In this document: in pieces, positions 10,475-21,960 of the stretch
How positions within the stretch are numbered: position 1 is the first letter of the stretch
Layout: each line of letters begins with the position of its first letter
Made by a program: the position numbers and the translations under genes
The notes under the pieces: model-generated
What the model was told of the DNA's origin: nothing
Database searches by the model: none
Seen by the model: the letters and a program-made list of their open reading frames with translations, nothing else
NCBI GenBank assembly: GCA_942159475.1
Contig: OW804097.1
Span: 59,478,986-59,542,985, forward strand
From: Sthenelais limicola
Taxonomy: Eukaryota; Annelida; Polychaeta; Phyllodocida; Sigalionidae
DNA length: 64,000 nt
Direction: 5' to 3'

Positions 10475-13400
10475 ATGGCGACCGCGGTTGACAGTTTTGA
10501 CCTGTTGTGGCAAGAGATTTGTAAAGTTTGGCGTCCTTACACACAATTCAACTTGCGGTCACTGACATTTCGGGATTATCTTGCCATATTTGGAGGAATA
10601 TGTGCTGCTAGTGCCGCAATAAGCGTATCTAGACGATGTTACAAGGCTTTGAAGGTTCACGGGCTCTCGACCCTCGTCGCTCGGCCCGACTTCCCTCAGC
10701 GGTACGGCCCGTGGGCGGGTGAGTAAGACGTATGCTAGGACCGAGTGCGTCGACTGGCAGCTGGGCGATCGACCCACTCCCTTATGAAATGGGGAGAGTG
10801 TGCCTCTGTGTGAAACTCCAGATCCACTGATAATGTGATCGCATTCATTCAGAGCCATGAAAGAGGGGACTGGGATTTCACGAAATTGAATACTTGTAAA
10901 TAATAGTTGTACATCTAAAGAAAAGAGAAATAAGTGTTTACCGTACTAAATACATATTTTTCTTAATTTTGGTTAAGAATTATGACTTGGAATTTGTCAG
11001 GAATTGTGATGTAAATTTAATAACGTCCAACATTTTTATTGCAACATATTTCATTGTTTAAAAGACAACATCCACTAAGTCTAAGACGATCATGGAACTT
11101 GGGAGAGTGTTAGGATATCGAGTTTCATACCCTCACCTATTTAGGAGTATCCTAGTGGCGCCCTCTACCAGTTCACACCCATTGTTATGACCTATGTTAT
11201 TGTCCTCTTTAAATAAGTTTTCGAGCAAAATCAAGATATACCTGATTTAAATTTTATTAATGAGGTTATTATCTTAGATAATTGTGACCGTAGCCGAATG
11301 AGTTGAAATAAAAAAAAACTTAAATCGGCATTACCCCGGTATACGATATACCGTAATCATTTGAATTGTTGATTTTGGATCAATCTTTCGACTCAAAAGT
11401 CTTAATGGGTCAAGGCCAAAGATATCGTGTAGCCTATTATCATTTATATCTGTCCGGTACATTCCTATCAGATTAAAGATACCATTTGTCAATTCACCAG
11501 TCACTGTCAATACCGTATTGCTTCTATTTAATTATGTGCATTGATTCCCTTGAATTAATCTTCTCTTTTGACTTCTAATCATATGTGGTTAACGCCAGAT
11601 GTGTTGTCAGAAGTATGAACAATGTAGTAATACAAATTACATCTTTCACTTCAAGTAGGAGCTTAATATAATTATTTTTATTTTGTGGAGCTTGAGAATC
11701 AATTTTATATTCCTCGTCTGACATCACAGTTGAAACATGTTTTGAATAGTTGTACTATTTGTCTAAAAATTATAATAACGCTACTGACATCCATCATAAT
11801 TTGTGGAATATAGTTGTGACAGGCAGTACGATGGGCATCGGTCGGGCCTATGCTCAGGAACTGGCCAACGTGGGATTCAATATCGTTATCATCTCTTTGG
11901 GTCAAAAAGAGTGTAAACGTGTCTCGGAAGACTTAGGTATAATTACGGTAGACACATGTGCATGTGTGTTGTACGCTACTTGTGTATTCTCTGTTGAAGG
12001 GGAAGACCCTGGTAGTGTGTTCTAGAGCACCAGTTCATTTGCTTTTCACTTGCCTTTAACGCCACCTAATAAAATAAACATTATTTTTTAGATTAAATAA
12101 ATTGAGTAAAGAATTATATTCTCAACTGAGGACAAATCATGGAGTGAATTTTAGTTGCATTTTTATGGGCTACCCTAGATGCGTTTCGTTGTGTCTAAGG
12201 CTTCCTTATGAAATAAACATGAAGCATCTTGAGTCATATTTATTTTAAGGTGTTAAATTTCAAATTGATATACAAAAAATTGGTAAGATTGATCTAAATA
12301 TTCTTTAGATGAAAGTATAATACGATCTCAAGGCGGCGTTCGAGGTAGTGTGTTAGGTTTTGCAATATTAACTGTTGTCCCCCAGACTCAGACTGTTTTT
12401 GTTTTATTCTTGCATTTTCATGTTTCTAGTTGTCACCGGTTGCACTGGGGGTATTGGAGAAGCATATGCCAATGAGTTAGCAGCGGTCGGTCAACACTTG
12501 GTACTTGTGAGTCGGTCTGAGCCAAAATTGAAAGAGATTGCGCAAAAATTGGGTATCTATTCATTTTTTAAACTCGCCTTATAGTTTGTAAGAATTATAT
12601 TCTATTGGGATATTACTTGATATGTCCAGATTTGGCCTATATTTAGCACTCCAAGTGACCGAATAAAGATGGATTCATGTAAGTTTAGAGATATCTATTT
12701 TCGACGATAGTTTCCCTGGGCCTCTTAGAAGGGCAAACCTTCTATCATAATTATGACTATCCCTATATAATTCCATCCAATTTCCTTTGCGGGGTAACAC
12801 ATCTAACACCTATCACACACCCGCGACCAACAACGGAATTGCCTTGGTTCGTACTACGACTGAACTCCCTCCATGGCATTATGACCTTAACTCTGTGGCA
12901 TGGGACCTATTTTTCTTACCATTTGTCACCATTTGTTCATATTATTGCTTACATTGTATACATCTTTCTTTGTTTCTTTGTTTTGTTTTGCTTTATCCAT
13001 GTACAGTATTAAACTATTTTTCTAAAAGAAAGTGTAAATCCATAATCTAGTGAATTAACCATATTTGCTTATGACATTAATAGATTCGATTTTTCTTTTT
13101 AAAACATATCACATGACTGTAATAGATTCGAAATCTTTAAAATTTATTAATTAATTTTTAAAAAAAACAAAAGATACGGTCCCCAGTTGTTCTACAATTG
13201 ACTGTAATACATAGCACAATGATATTCTGCAAAGATGTAATCACGGATCCAGTCTGCATGCACCCATGAGTATGTAAAACATTCTTATTGCATTTGTTCC
13301 AGAGGACAAGTTTGGTATACAAACATGCATCGTTCCCGTAGACTTCAATGAGGGACCTGCAGTGTACGACACAATTAGGGCCGCCCTTGCCGACAAAGAT

Positions 13401-16400
13401 ATTGGTTTATTGAGTAAGTGTCGTCACAACACTTGAAGACAGGGTAGCCTTGAATTTGGAAAAATAGATTCAATGCCCCCTGTTTCTCTCTACTGGCCTA
13501 GAAACAAATATTGATATTATTATTGCTGTGTTGATTTGTCAATGCCTGGACAAGTCTGGAAAATGGGCATTTTGGCCGAAGGGCCTGAAAAACATAATTA
13601 TATCGGCCTTGAATTCTGTTGGAATCTATTAAATCTTATTGTATACCTCCCACCTTATCCTTACAACACCATTGGCCTATGTAAAACAATTACTATAACC
13701 CCTTGGTTCCTTCATTTGGGTTTTGAGGTATGGCTGAAATCGGCCCTGAAAAACCTTGATTTTTTTCTAACCAATTACACGGAGACCCTGTAAGACCATA
13801 GATAATTAATTTTGGGAGGATATACTACCAACCTGTTGATTCTTCGTTGATTTTAAGCTTAGTAATTCAGGTGAAGTTGTATGCAGTTTTTGGTTGATTC
13901 TGTTGTATCTTCACTAGCGATACCTGATCGTCCAACGCTTGGCTTATATTATCCAGGACCTTCATCTTATTTAGTGTTTCAGTGATCCTCATATAAAAAA
14001 AATACTTACGTCCAAACCTAACGGCCAAACCAAGATCATGAAAGTCACTAATATAAATTTGGCGCCCAGAAAGAGGACATCAGAACGAACCATGATGCAA
14101 CCGTCTCCAGACACTTGAGGGTCAACTCGTCAGAAAATGTACAATTCACCTCCAGAAATCCTCTCAAGTATTATATTAAGAGGCACAAAAGAGGTTCCAA
14201 ATACAGTTTAACATAACTGAACAGATTGCTTGAATCCATGCAATACCAAATATACTCAGAATACTAGCATAATTGATTAAATGTGTAGAGCTGCCGATTG
14301 TACATTTTCTGAAGATCTGACCCTTAATCATGGTTCACCATGATGAATGGGAGGCGATACCTAGGCTATCTCAACCATGACTTCACCTTGTGTAATCTGC
14401 CCCAGACTCAGCTGAGGCAAAATCACACAGGGACAAGAAGGAGGGAAGATGGATCTCTGGACTCAAAACCCTTCCAATATTACATGTGGACCGTACAAGA
14501 ATACTTCAATTCCTTCATACCTAAATGTGTCGTCTAAATTTATCTCTCATATTCCCTGTAGTGAATAACGTAGGAGTGATGTACGACTACCCACAAATGT
14601 TCACCGATGTTCCAGAGGAGAAAATCTGGCAGCTTGTCAACGTCAACGTGGCAGCCGCTACAATGGTAATATTGATTGTTTGTTTTTTAATGATGCATTT
14701 GATTTTCTGAAAGGACATTACAAGTCATTCCCTTGAGGTAGATTAAATGGCTTCAACATTTTCCAACAGAAATCGGCTTTTGCGCTTGAGTGTGTACAAG
14801 AGAAAGTTTTCAACAACAAACAAAAATCGAAAAGCCTGAGGTCTTATTTCTTTATTTTCCCGAGAGCTCAAGACCTGTATATCATGATTCAAGGACAAAA
14901 ACATTCAGACTATTATAAATTTTCCCGCTTTCCGAGATCCCTAAACAGCAAAAGAACACACTCGAACACACTGACCCATGATATATGTTTGATGCAATTT
15001 AAAATGTTTAAGAATTTGTTCCAGTTGTTATAATGTCCACGCATATTTATTAATGTAATATATTTACCAATATAACGATCAATGACAATATCTCTAAATG
15101 TGCCGGTTTATCTCAAACTCTAGATGACGAGCATCGTTCTCCCCGGAATGGTTGAAAGGTACGTAATATAGATATTTTTCATCGGAATTTGATGAGAAAA
15201 CGCAAGTATGTACATGTACAGTATGTACTGTGAACCCTACCACAACTGACCTGCACTGATTCAGACAAAACGTTCCATCATTTCTCACCTGGCAACAAAT
15301 ATTATTTCCTGCGATGAAAAGGTTCTATTGGTTGTGTACATACTACCTGGTAACTTTGTCGTTGATTCTTTGTTTCGGGGATGCAATCCTCAGTATTTCC
15401 ACACAAAAAAATATTTCCACTGCAGTCAGTATGTTTTTAAACTTCCAAATTCCACCATTTATAACCAAATTTCTTCAAAGTTTTCAAAAATTAAAATTCT
15501 GAAATTCTGATTTCGCAGATTTAATATTTTGGATTAACACATCCGCTAGCTAGAATTCATCGACCATTACACATTTACAACAATTGATGAGAAATTGTTT
15601 TCTTAGACTACTAGATATTTTAATCGTATGTATCATATGACATCCCTTTTAATCCCGCAGAGGGTAACTTAGTGCCGTTGGAAATGTTCACTTTTCCTAT
15701 ACTACTTACGTGTTTTTAAATATGTTGGGCAGCCGATTGTATATTTTCTGATGACCTGAGCATGCTGAGCGTCATGTGCGTTACACAAGGAAAACTAAAA
15801 AGAAGTACGTGTCCATTCTGACCATCAAAAATCCCCTGTGTTTGACTTTTCATTGATTATTTATCATTTGTTTCCCTGCCGCTTAGGAAACGTGGAGCAA
15901 TTATTACAATGTCCTCAGGATCCGGATTACAGCCTACTCCACAAATGACTGTATACTGCGCTACAAAGGTTGGTTTTTATAATTCTTTTTGTATTCATTT
16001 AGAACAACATTCTGATGGTGCTAGAGTCTGGATTTCCACTTTTCGGACCAGCATATTAGTAAAAAGTCTCTGTTTTCTCCAATAGATGACACCTAGGTGA
16101 ATTATGGTAATGAGTATGAGTAAACTTGCCAAAACTGTCAAATCTCGATACACAAAATTCTAACATTTATAACCAAATTTCGTCGGAATTTAACAACAAT
16201 TCTCAAATTCTGAGTCGCCAAATTTTGTCAAAGCTTTCAAAAGTTAAATTGGTAAAATAGAATTGTTTTTGGTAATTAACACATCTTTTAATCTTTCAGT
16301 TTAATATATTTTGTATTACAGGTAGTAGAGGCCCTAAATTATGAGAATAGCCATTCAGTCATTTCATTCATACACTTTTGTTTTTGAAATTCTAACATCG

Positions 16401-17878
16401 ATCCTGATTAAACTGTCTCACCTTTTCTTTTCCAGGCCTACCTCGACTATTTCATGCGATCCCTGAGCTACGAATACAAGGACTCAGGGATAACATTCCA
16501 GACTTTGTTGCCCTTCTATGTGGCTACCCGCATGACGCAGTACAGCTCCACGTTGTCCAACCCCAGCATGCTGATACCTTCTGCTACAAACTACGCGCGC
16601 AGTGCTCTAAAAACACTTGGCTGGTCTGAGCGGACCGGTGGCTACTGGCCGCATGACATACAGGTAGGTACTTGTATTTAAAGATTTTTATTCAGCCACA
16701 ACATTATGTAATAATATATTATTCTCAGTTAGAGCTGATGCCATTTAAATTACAGAAAGTTATTTTTTAAAAAAACATAATAAATTAATGAGTAGTCTCA
16801 CTCATATGAACACCTATTTACACATAGATGAAACGAATAGGAAAAGTAAGATAACGATAAAAGACATCACCCTACGTTGTGTCAGATTCATGACAAACAA
16901 ATTAAGTGAAGTATCTTTCTAAATCACAAAACATTATCAACATTCATCATAATCCAGTCAACCTAGACATCATTTCTGACGAGGAACGGTCAGATATAAT
17001 TTTAGATTCCAAATTTTAACTTACTCGACTATGACGATAGGGTGACGTTCCAGATCTCACTGCAGTCAATCAAAAATCCTTTTAAAACTATCGAGTGACA
17101 AATAATTGTCCCTAAAAATAACTTCTTCTTTCTGCTACTCTCACCACGTACATATCCATCTATTCAGTGGACGTACTTTGCATCTACAGTATTTGGTCAA
17201 CCACTTTCAAATCTCGCGCTGGTATGACAAAATATATAAGTATGATGTCAAAACGGCGTAACCCCCCTCCAAGACTTTGGACCGAGGCTCTTAGAGTCCT
17301 GGATTCGAATCCTATAGTGACTTACCAAAAGCACAATTTCACCTCCCCACCCAGTGCACGCCGGCTGGGCTATCAAAGGCCGGCCATGTGTATAGCTGCG
17401 CCTATGGTTATACGCATGTAAAAGAACCATTGCTAATATTAAAAAATAGCAGTGTATCGTATCCTGTTAGCATATTTCATCCCTCGCCTTGATAGGACCA
17501 AATATGCGAAAAGTATGGTGTCAAAACAGGGCGTAAAGCAACCGATCCCTCCACACACACACACACCCTCGCAACTGCTTAGTAATTATATCGTTCCAAT
17601 ATATTCTTGTATCGTGCAATCTGGTAACCTTGCTGCATTAGAGCTAATTATAAATCGTATTCCACATTTGTCCTATTTTTATCCTTCTAGTCCTTCCAAT
17701 TTATGAAATTATCTGGTAATTATTTCAGGGATTTCTGACTCTGCTGACTCCTGAGAACACCTGGATGTGGGGAGCGATGAGATTGAATGATGCACTTCGC
17801 CGACAAGCATTTTCGCGTCTTGGAAGACGATCGTCGCAAAAGCGAAACAAGTCGGGCCAACCCAGCACCAGTAGCTGA
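10475..17878 (+). CDS. HSDL1: HSDL1-like short-chain dehydrogenase (complete, eight exons plus an alternative exon 2)
   Basis: Exons by GT-AG sites and phase: 10475-10718, 11814-11936 (2a) or 12430-12552 (2b), 13303-13413, 14562-14665, 15124-15158, 15887-15968, 16436-16663, 17729-17878. With either exon 2 the product is 358 aa (vertebrate HSDL1 is about 330). The start is the ATG in AACATGGCGACC; the MATAVDSFDLLWQEI opening matches the HSDL1 N terminus. Residues ~37-53 are a hydrophobic segment. The cofactor motif TGxxxGIG is at 84-91, NNVG at 161-164, Ser216, and YCATK with Tyr229 and Lys233. The LPFYVATRMT block follows, and the tail is basic and Ser-rich. HSDL1 belongs to the 17-beta-HSD12-like SDRs; the vertebrate protein is called inactive because Phe replaces the catalytic Tyr, but here Tyr is kept, so reductase activity is plausible. 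The substrate cannot be read from sequence. Intron 3 carries two short elements. Confidence 0.9.
11814..11936 (+). CDS. HSDL1: HSDL1-like alternative exon 2a (Rossmann glycine motif)
   Basis: A 123-bp exon entered and left in phase 1. It encodes VTGSTMGIGRAYAQEL, then FNIVIISLGQKE and a helix ending SEDLG. The acceptor AATATAG has a poor pyrimidine tract; the donor is G/GTATAA. In the second strand end it reads ISLGQ, where related reductases have a basic residue (SRS) that binds the NADP 2'-phosphate. Substitutions confined to this exon could alter cofactor preference. It is one of two equivalent exons; see 12430-12552. Confidence 0.75.
12430..12552 (+). CDS. HSDL1: HSDL1-like alternative exon 2b (Rossmann glycine motif)
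   Basis: A 123-bp exon, also phase 1 to phase 1, encoding VTGCTGGIGEAYANEL and HLVLVSRSEPKL, ending AQKLG. The acceptor (CATGTTTCTAG) has a good pyrimidine tract; the donor is G/GTATCT. It aligns without gaps over all 41 codons to exon 2a, 493 bp upstream, and keeps the typical SRS. It looks like the ancestral version. Including both would keep the frame but duplicate the cofactor motif, so mutually exclusive use is the natural reading. A dying duplicate is the alternative. Confidence 0.8.
13440..13790. mobile_element. Short element with CAGGGTCTCCGTG-type ends in HSDL1 intron 3
   Basis: The right end CACGGAGACCCTG is the inverse of CAGGGTCTCCGTG, seen intact at 21202. The left end is eroded (CAGGGTAGCC). 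The body contains GGAAAATGGGCATTTTGG and GAAGGGCCTG, shared with the fragment at 21202-21305. Confidence 0.5.
14119..14323 (-). mobile_element. GTACAAT-family MITE, copy 4 (HSDL1 intron 3)
   Basis: Bounded by GGGTCAACTCGTCAGAAAAT and TTTTCTGAAGATCTGACCC, an imperfect inverted repeat. Reverse orientation relative to copy 1. Confidence 0.7.
15728..15763 (-). mobile_element. GTACAAT-family MITE fragment (HSDL1 intron 5)
   Basis: Only one end is left: GCAGCCGATTGTATATTTTC then TGATGACCTGAGC. Confidence 0.4.
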
Positions 17879-18061
17879 GAAAAGAATGTACCCCAAAATT
17901 GCCAGGGAGATATAATTGAAAGAGGAGATGAATATTTTTAGCATGGGCCTCTTTTTGTTTTGCTTTAAAACATTCAGAACGTTGTGCATTTGAAAAGGCC
18001 TTGATGTGATATTATATATTTCCTGTAATTATGTAATGTGGTAAAATGCAAAATAATTATA

Positions 18062-18067
18062 AATAAA
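18062..18067 (+). terminator. HSDL1: Polyadenylation signal of the HSDL1-like gene
   Basis: AATAAA 184 bp after the TGA stop (17876-17878), in AT-rich 3' UTR-like sequence. A GTACAAT-family element starts 17 bp later, close to where cleavage would be expected. Confidence 0.6.
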
Positions 18068-18083
18068 GATAGTTTGGAAACAT

Positions 18084-18320
18084 GGGTCAGATCTTCAGAA
18101 AAAGTACAATCGGCAGCTCTGCATATCTAGTAAATTCTGCTAAATTAAGCTGAAAAATGATTACAAACTAGGGATATTTGAGTATATTTGGTATTGCCAG
18201 GATTCAAGCAATCTGTTCAGTTATGTTGAACTGTATTTTGAATCCGTTTTGCGTCTTAAATTTGGGTCATTTGAGAAGGTTTCTGAAGGCAAATTGTACA
18301 TTTTCTGACGACCTGACCCA
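18084..18320 (+). mobile_element. GTACAAT-family MITE, copy 5 (just past HSDL1 poly(A) signal)
   Basis: The best-preserved pair of ends: GGGTCAGATCTTCAG at the left and CTGACGACCTGACCC at the right. It follows AATAAA by 17 bp. Confidence 0.75.
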
Positions 18321-18551
18321 TATGAGTAAGTAAGGTAACTTAAGGCAAGGCACATGCGAGGCTATCCTTAAACCATTGATGGAATGAGCTGATACTCCGA
18401 GTCACCCGTCTACCTTGAACTAGTCTTCCTCCCTGGTCCAACAAAGTATGCCTACGCCCTTCATGAAATGAGTGTTTTTATATTCGCGCGTCCGATTGTG
18501 TATGACATGCAAACCAAGGATAATGCAATAACCTCTGGCCATTATACAAAT

Positions 18552-18833
18552 GTCATGTGTTGCAGAAAAATGAGTCTTAGTCGCAAAAATGATATTTTTC
18601 AAATGTACCAAATTTTAAGACTATCTAATGTGTCTCTGCGTTTCTAAGGTCTTCCTAAAGGTGTATATTTAGCTAATATTAGTGCCTTTAGTACAAAGAT
18701 ATAAAAGTACTTATTAGAAATGCTAAAGTTTAACATCGTTGGAATCAGCTGAGCATAATCCCATCAGTGATGATATTAAAAAAATCTCTTTTTGCACGCG
18801 ACTTTAGATTGATTTTCCTGTGACACATCACAA
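18552..18833. mobile_element. GAGTCACAAGTCGC-family MITE, copy 1
   Basis: Family B. The ends read TCATGTGTTGCAGAAAAATG / AGTCTTAGTCGCAAAAATG and, inverted at the right, GCGACTTTAGATTG then TTTTCCTGTGACACATCACA. The interior includes AAGGTCTTCCTAAAGGTGTA and AAGTACTTATTAGAAATGC, both shared with other copies. Confidence 0.65.
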
Positions 18834-19089
18834 ATGTGTGTATATTAACATTTAACAGAGCCAAAGAATGGTTCCAGCTAAAATTCCTAGCAAGTAGTAA
18901 TTACCACGGGGTATTTGAGTGAATATGTTCTATCAAGGATATTACGATATTAAGCTTACTGCTTCTACCTGCTATTATTGCCATGTGTTGTTTATTGTGA
19001 TACACTATGTTCCACTTTACTCGGGAAATTGCAAAAAATCGGTTTAACTAAAAACTGAGATAAACCAGGTTCAGGTTAAGTGGACCACA

Positions 19090-19277
19090 ATGTAGTTGTA
19101 TCTTTTCCATCATGCATTAGGTTTTTTAGATAAGTTATACAAGTTATGATATTGGTGAAAAGATGCTTGCATTTTTCGATAACAATGTTGCTAAATATGT
19201 GTCAGATTTGAACTGAATTCATCCCAGCATGCACTGTAATGTACATGCGCCGGGAGACATGCAAATCCCCTATTATA
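19090..19277 (+). repeat. ATGCAAATCCCCTATT-family dispersed repeat, copy 1
   Basis: Shares the order CATCATGCATT, TTTTCGATAACAATGTTGCT, CATCCCAGCATGCACTGTAA and ATGCAAATCCCCTATT with 46650-46857 and, inverted, with 61129-61482. Confidence 0.6.
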
Positions 19278-19460
19278 TTGTTAGTAGTCCAAATTACTCG
19301 TGAAGACTGCAGTTTCATAATAAGTGTAGCGTTACAGGGAGTTGTCATAATATTATGTTGTAAACTGCAGAAGATTTGCAACGTATGAGAATGAAATCGA
19401 GCATTTGTTTTACCTTGCATTAAGCATACTTGTCCCTCATAATTTATCCCTGTGCTAGGT

Positions 19461-19688
19461 GGGTCAGGTCGTCAGAAAATGTGCAATCGGCAGTTCCACA
19501 CATTTAGTAAATTCTGCCAAATTAGGCTTTACAGAACTAAGTATATCTCAGTGTGTTTGGTAATACGTTGATTTAAAAGATCTGTTCGGTTGTGGTGAAC
19601 TGTATTTCGAAACCAGTTTTTGTCTTAAATTTGATTTATTCAAGAGCATTGGTGTAGATGAATTGTACACTTCCTGGCGACTTGACCC
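19461..19688 (+). mobile_element. GTACAAT-family MITE, copy 6
   Basis: Bounded by GGGTCAGGTCGTCAGAAAAT and CTTCCTGGCGACTTGACCC. Confidence 0.7.
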
Positions 19689-20347
19689 TTGAACTAATGT
19701 GCTGTTCATAAAAAAATGTGATGGCTTTTGTAAAAGGAATTGGGATATGTTATATTCGATTACACATGTGATGTCTAAACGAGGAAGAACATTAGGAAGG
19801 AAAGAATATAATTGAACATTTACTTGAAAAAGAATAATTTCAATTTGTCTGTTAAATGAATAATAAGAACAATGGTGAGGGAAAATTAAAATTAATTATA
19901 GACCAATGTACTTTGTGATATTTGACTGAGGTCGAAGTGATTGTATTGGTTGCGCTCTGTTGATAAGTTGTGTGATGAGAGAAATTGTTCATCTCAATTC
20001 ATGGTGTAAATAGTCTTCACCTTCCAATATTATGCGGTACGATAGGAATAGTATTGGCAAAATATATTTTATTATGAGTACTGTTATGAGTCAGAAATAC
20101 CAAGGTAATTAGACCGTCACTGTCCGCGACCTTTCCTTCTCGTATTTCTATGGAAATATATGTTATTCCCTACGATTTGTGGGTGCACCAATCACCACAT
20201 TTGATATAAGAGTGATCTTTTGCCTATGGATACATTTCCAGGTAATTTGAATCAATAACCAATTTGAATTTATTGTAGAAGGAGTGTATCTTTTTACGTA
20301 CCGCGAAGTTGATTTACTTAGGACAGAACGATACGACCAACAATATA

Positions 20348-20510
20348 TCATGTGTTACAGAAAAATGAGTCATAAGTCGCAAAATTGATATTGTTCAAAG
20401 TGTTTTATCTACAAGATCTCTCTGTAGAAATGTTCTCATCTTTTCAAATATGATGAGTCTGATATCTCATTTTTTTCTACTTATGACTCATCTTTCTGTA
20501 ACACATCACA
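20348..20510. mobile_element. GAGTCACAAGTCGC-family MITE, copy 2 (short)
   Basis: TCATGTGTTACAGAAAAATG at the left mirrors TCTTTCTGTAACACATCACA at the right; GAGTCATAAGTCGC and ACTTATGACTC lie just inside. At 163 bp it is an internally deleted foldback. Confidence 0.7.
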
Positions 20511-21201
20511 TCCATACAGATAGCATCTAGTTTTCAGTATTATGTGCTAGCCGTCAAACACCAAAAGTGCCCTTTTATTAAAGCAAAATTTGTACAATAG
20601 CAGAAGTAGGAATCATATTGTAGAGTTTATTAGTAAGATGGTCAAGTTGAACTTAGATCAATGCTTTGGTGCTTAACTACCTTATTAGGCCTCATAGCAA
20701 CACCCAGATGGTCTAAAGATATCAATATCAATAATTATTATATGTATAATTATCTACACATACTTAGTCGTACTTCCCTTCAAACTGAGGGAAATCTTTC
20801 TCTACTGAATTCTGAATTAATAAAACATTGTACACCAACCAAATTGCTATTATTTCTATAAGTTGGGAGAAACCTGAATTTGCCAAGATTTGCATGGTTA
20901 AACAACAATCCACTACAAGGTTATCCACCGGGATTTAAATCTTTAAATTTGTCATACATATTAATATGGATATGTATAGTGTATCACTATTCTAGGGACG
21001 CTTTTCCTCTCATATGTCCTCGATGCTTGGGTTGGGCTAGATGCACGTGCAATCTGATACTGAATCGAGTAGTCCATTCATATTATAGCTCTTAACAATA
21101 GTATGAACAATTTTATAAGAAAATAATGATGTGATTTTTATGATAATTCGAGAATCATTGCAGAGATAATTCCGGTCATTGTCAACATAAAGATTTTAAG
21201 G

Positions 21202-21305
21202 CAGGGTCTCCGTGGGGCCTGGAATTTGGAAAAATAAATTCAAGGCCTGGAAAATGGTCATTTTGGTCGAAGGGCCTGGAAAATCATTATATGGGCCTTG
21301 AATCC
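21202..21305 (+). mobile_element. CAGGGTCTCCGTGGGG element fragment
   Basis: The left end is intact and is followed by CCTGGAATTTGGAAAAATAA and GTCGAAGGGCCTGGAAAATC, shared with 13440-13790. The right end is missing. Confidence 0.5.
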
Positions 21306-21960
21306 AGTTGCATTCCCTCAGTCATTTCCCACTGATACAGCTGACATGACTAAACTCCTTGTCATCCGTTCATTACATTTGTTGGAATCCTATGCTTACA
21401 TGAAACAACCGTGTCTGACCTCCACAGAGGAAGTAAGAACTATTCTGACGCTGAGCGCTAATTAAATTTAACGTTTGACAAGTCATAGAGTAGGTATCAC
21501 GTTTAGATTAACTAATATCATAGTAACTTTCTTCACTCGAGAACTAGCTGTCAACGTTGCCTTGGCTAAATTTCCCATAAATATACCGATTCTACCAGAA
21601 GATAGACTGACGAAAACATCAGCGATTTTACAGGTCAGTTTTTTCTTCATTTAGTCCAGTATTCTAGTATAGGGATTTGTCCCAGTGTCACTCATCATGA
21701 AGTGGGCGGGATGGAGGTGGGGTTGTAGTGGTTGAGACGTTAGATTAATCCATAAGATGTGCGATCGGGTTTAGACATTATATTTACAGCTAAAGTAATG
21801 CGTATATTTGCGCGAAACTTGCATAATTTGGTACCGTATTAGATCAATAGTACAAGAGATGCTAGCTTGGTTTGCAAATATTACCGGATAATTCAGTAGC
21901 CGTCTACATTCAAAATATTTACATTTCTTTTATCTAATTTTCATCTATATAATCAAACTC

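Noticed and set aside
20661..21095. Two consecutive frames of about 70 codons as a gene or retroelement ORF
   Set aside because: No motif recognised, a stop between them, and the region includes the repeat word TCCCTTCAAACTGAGGGA.
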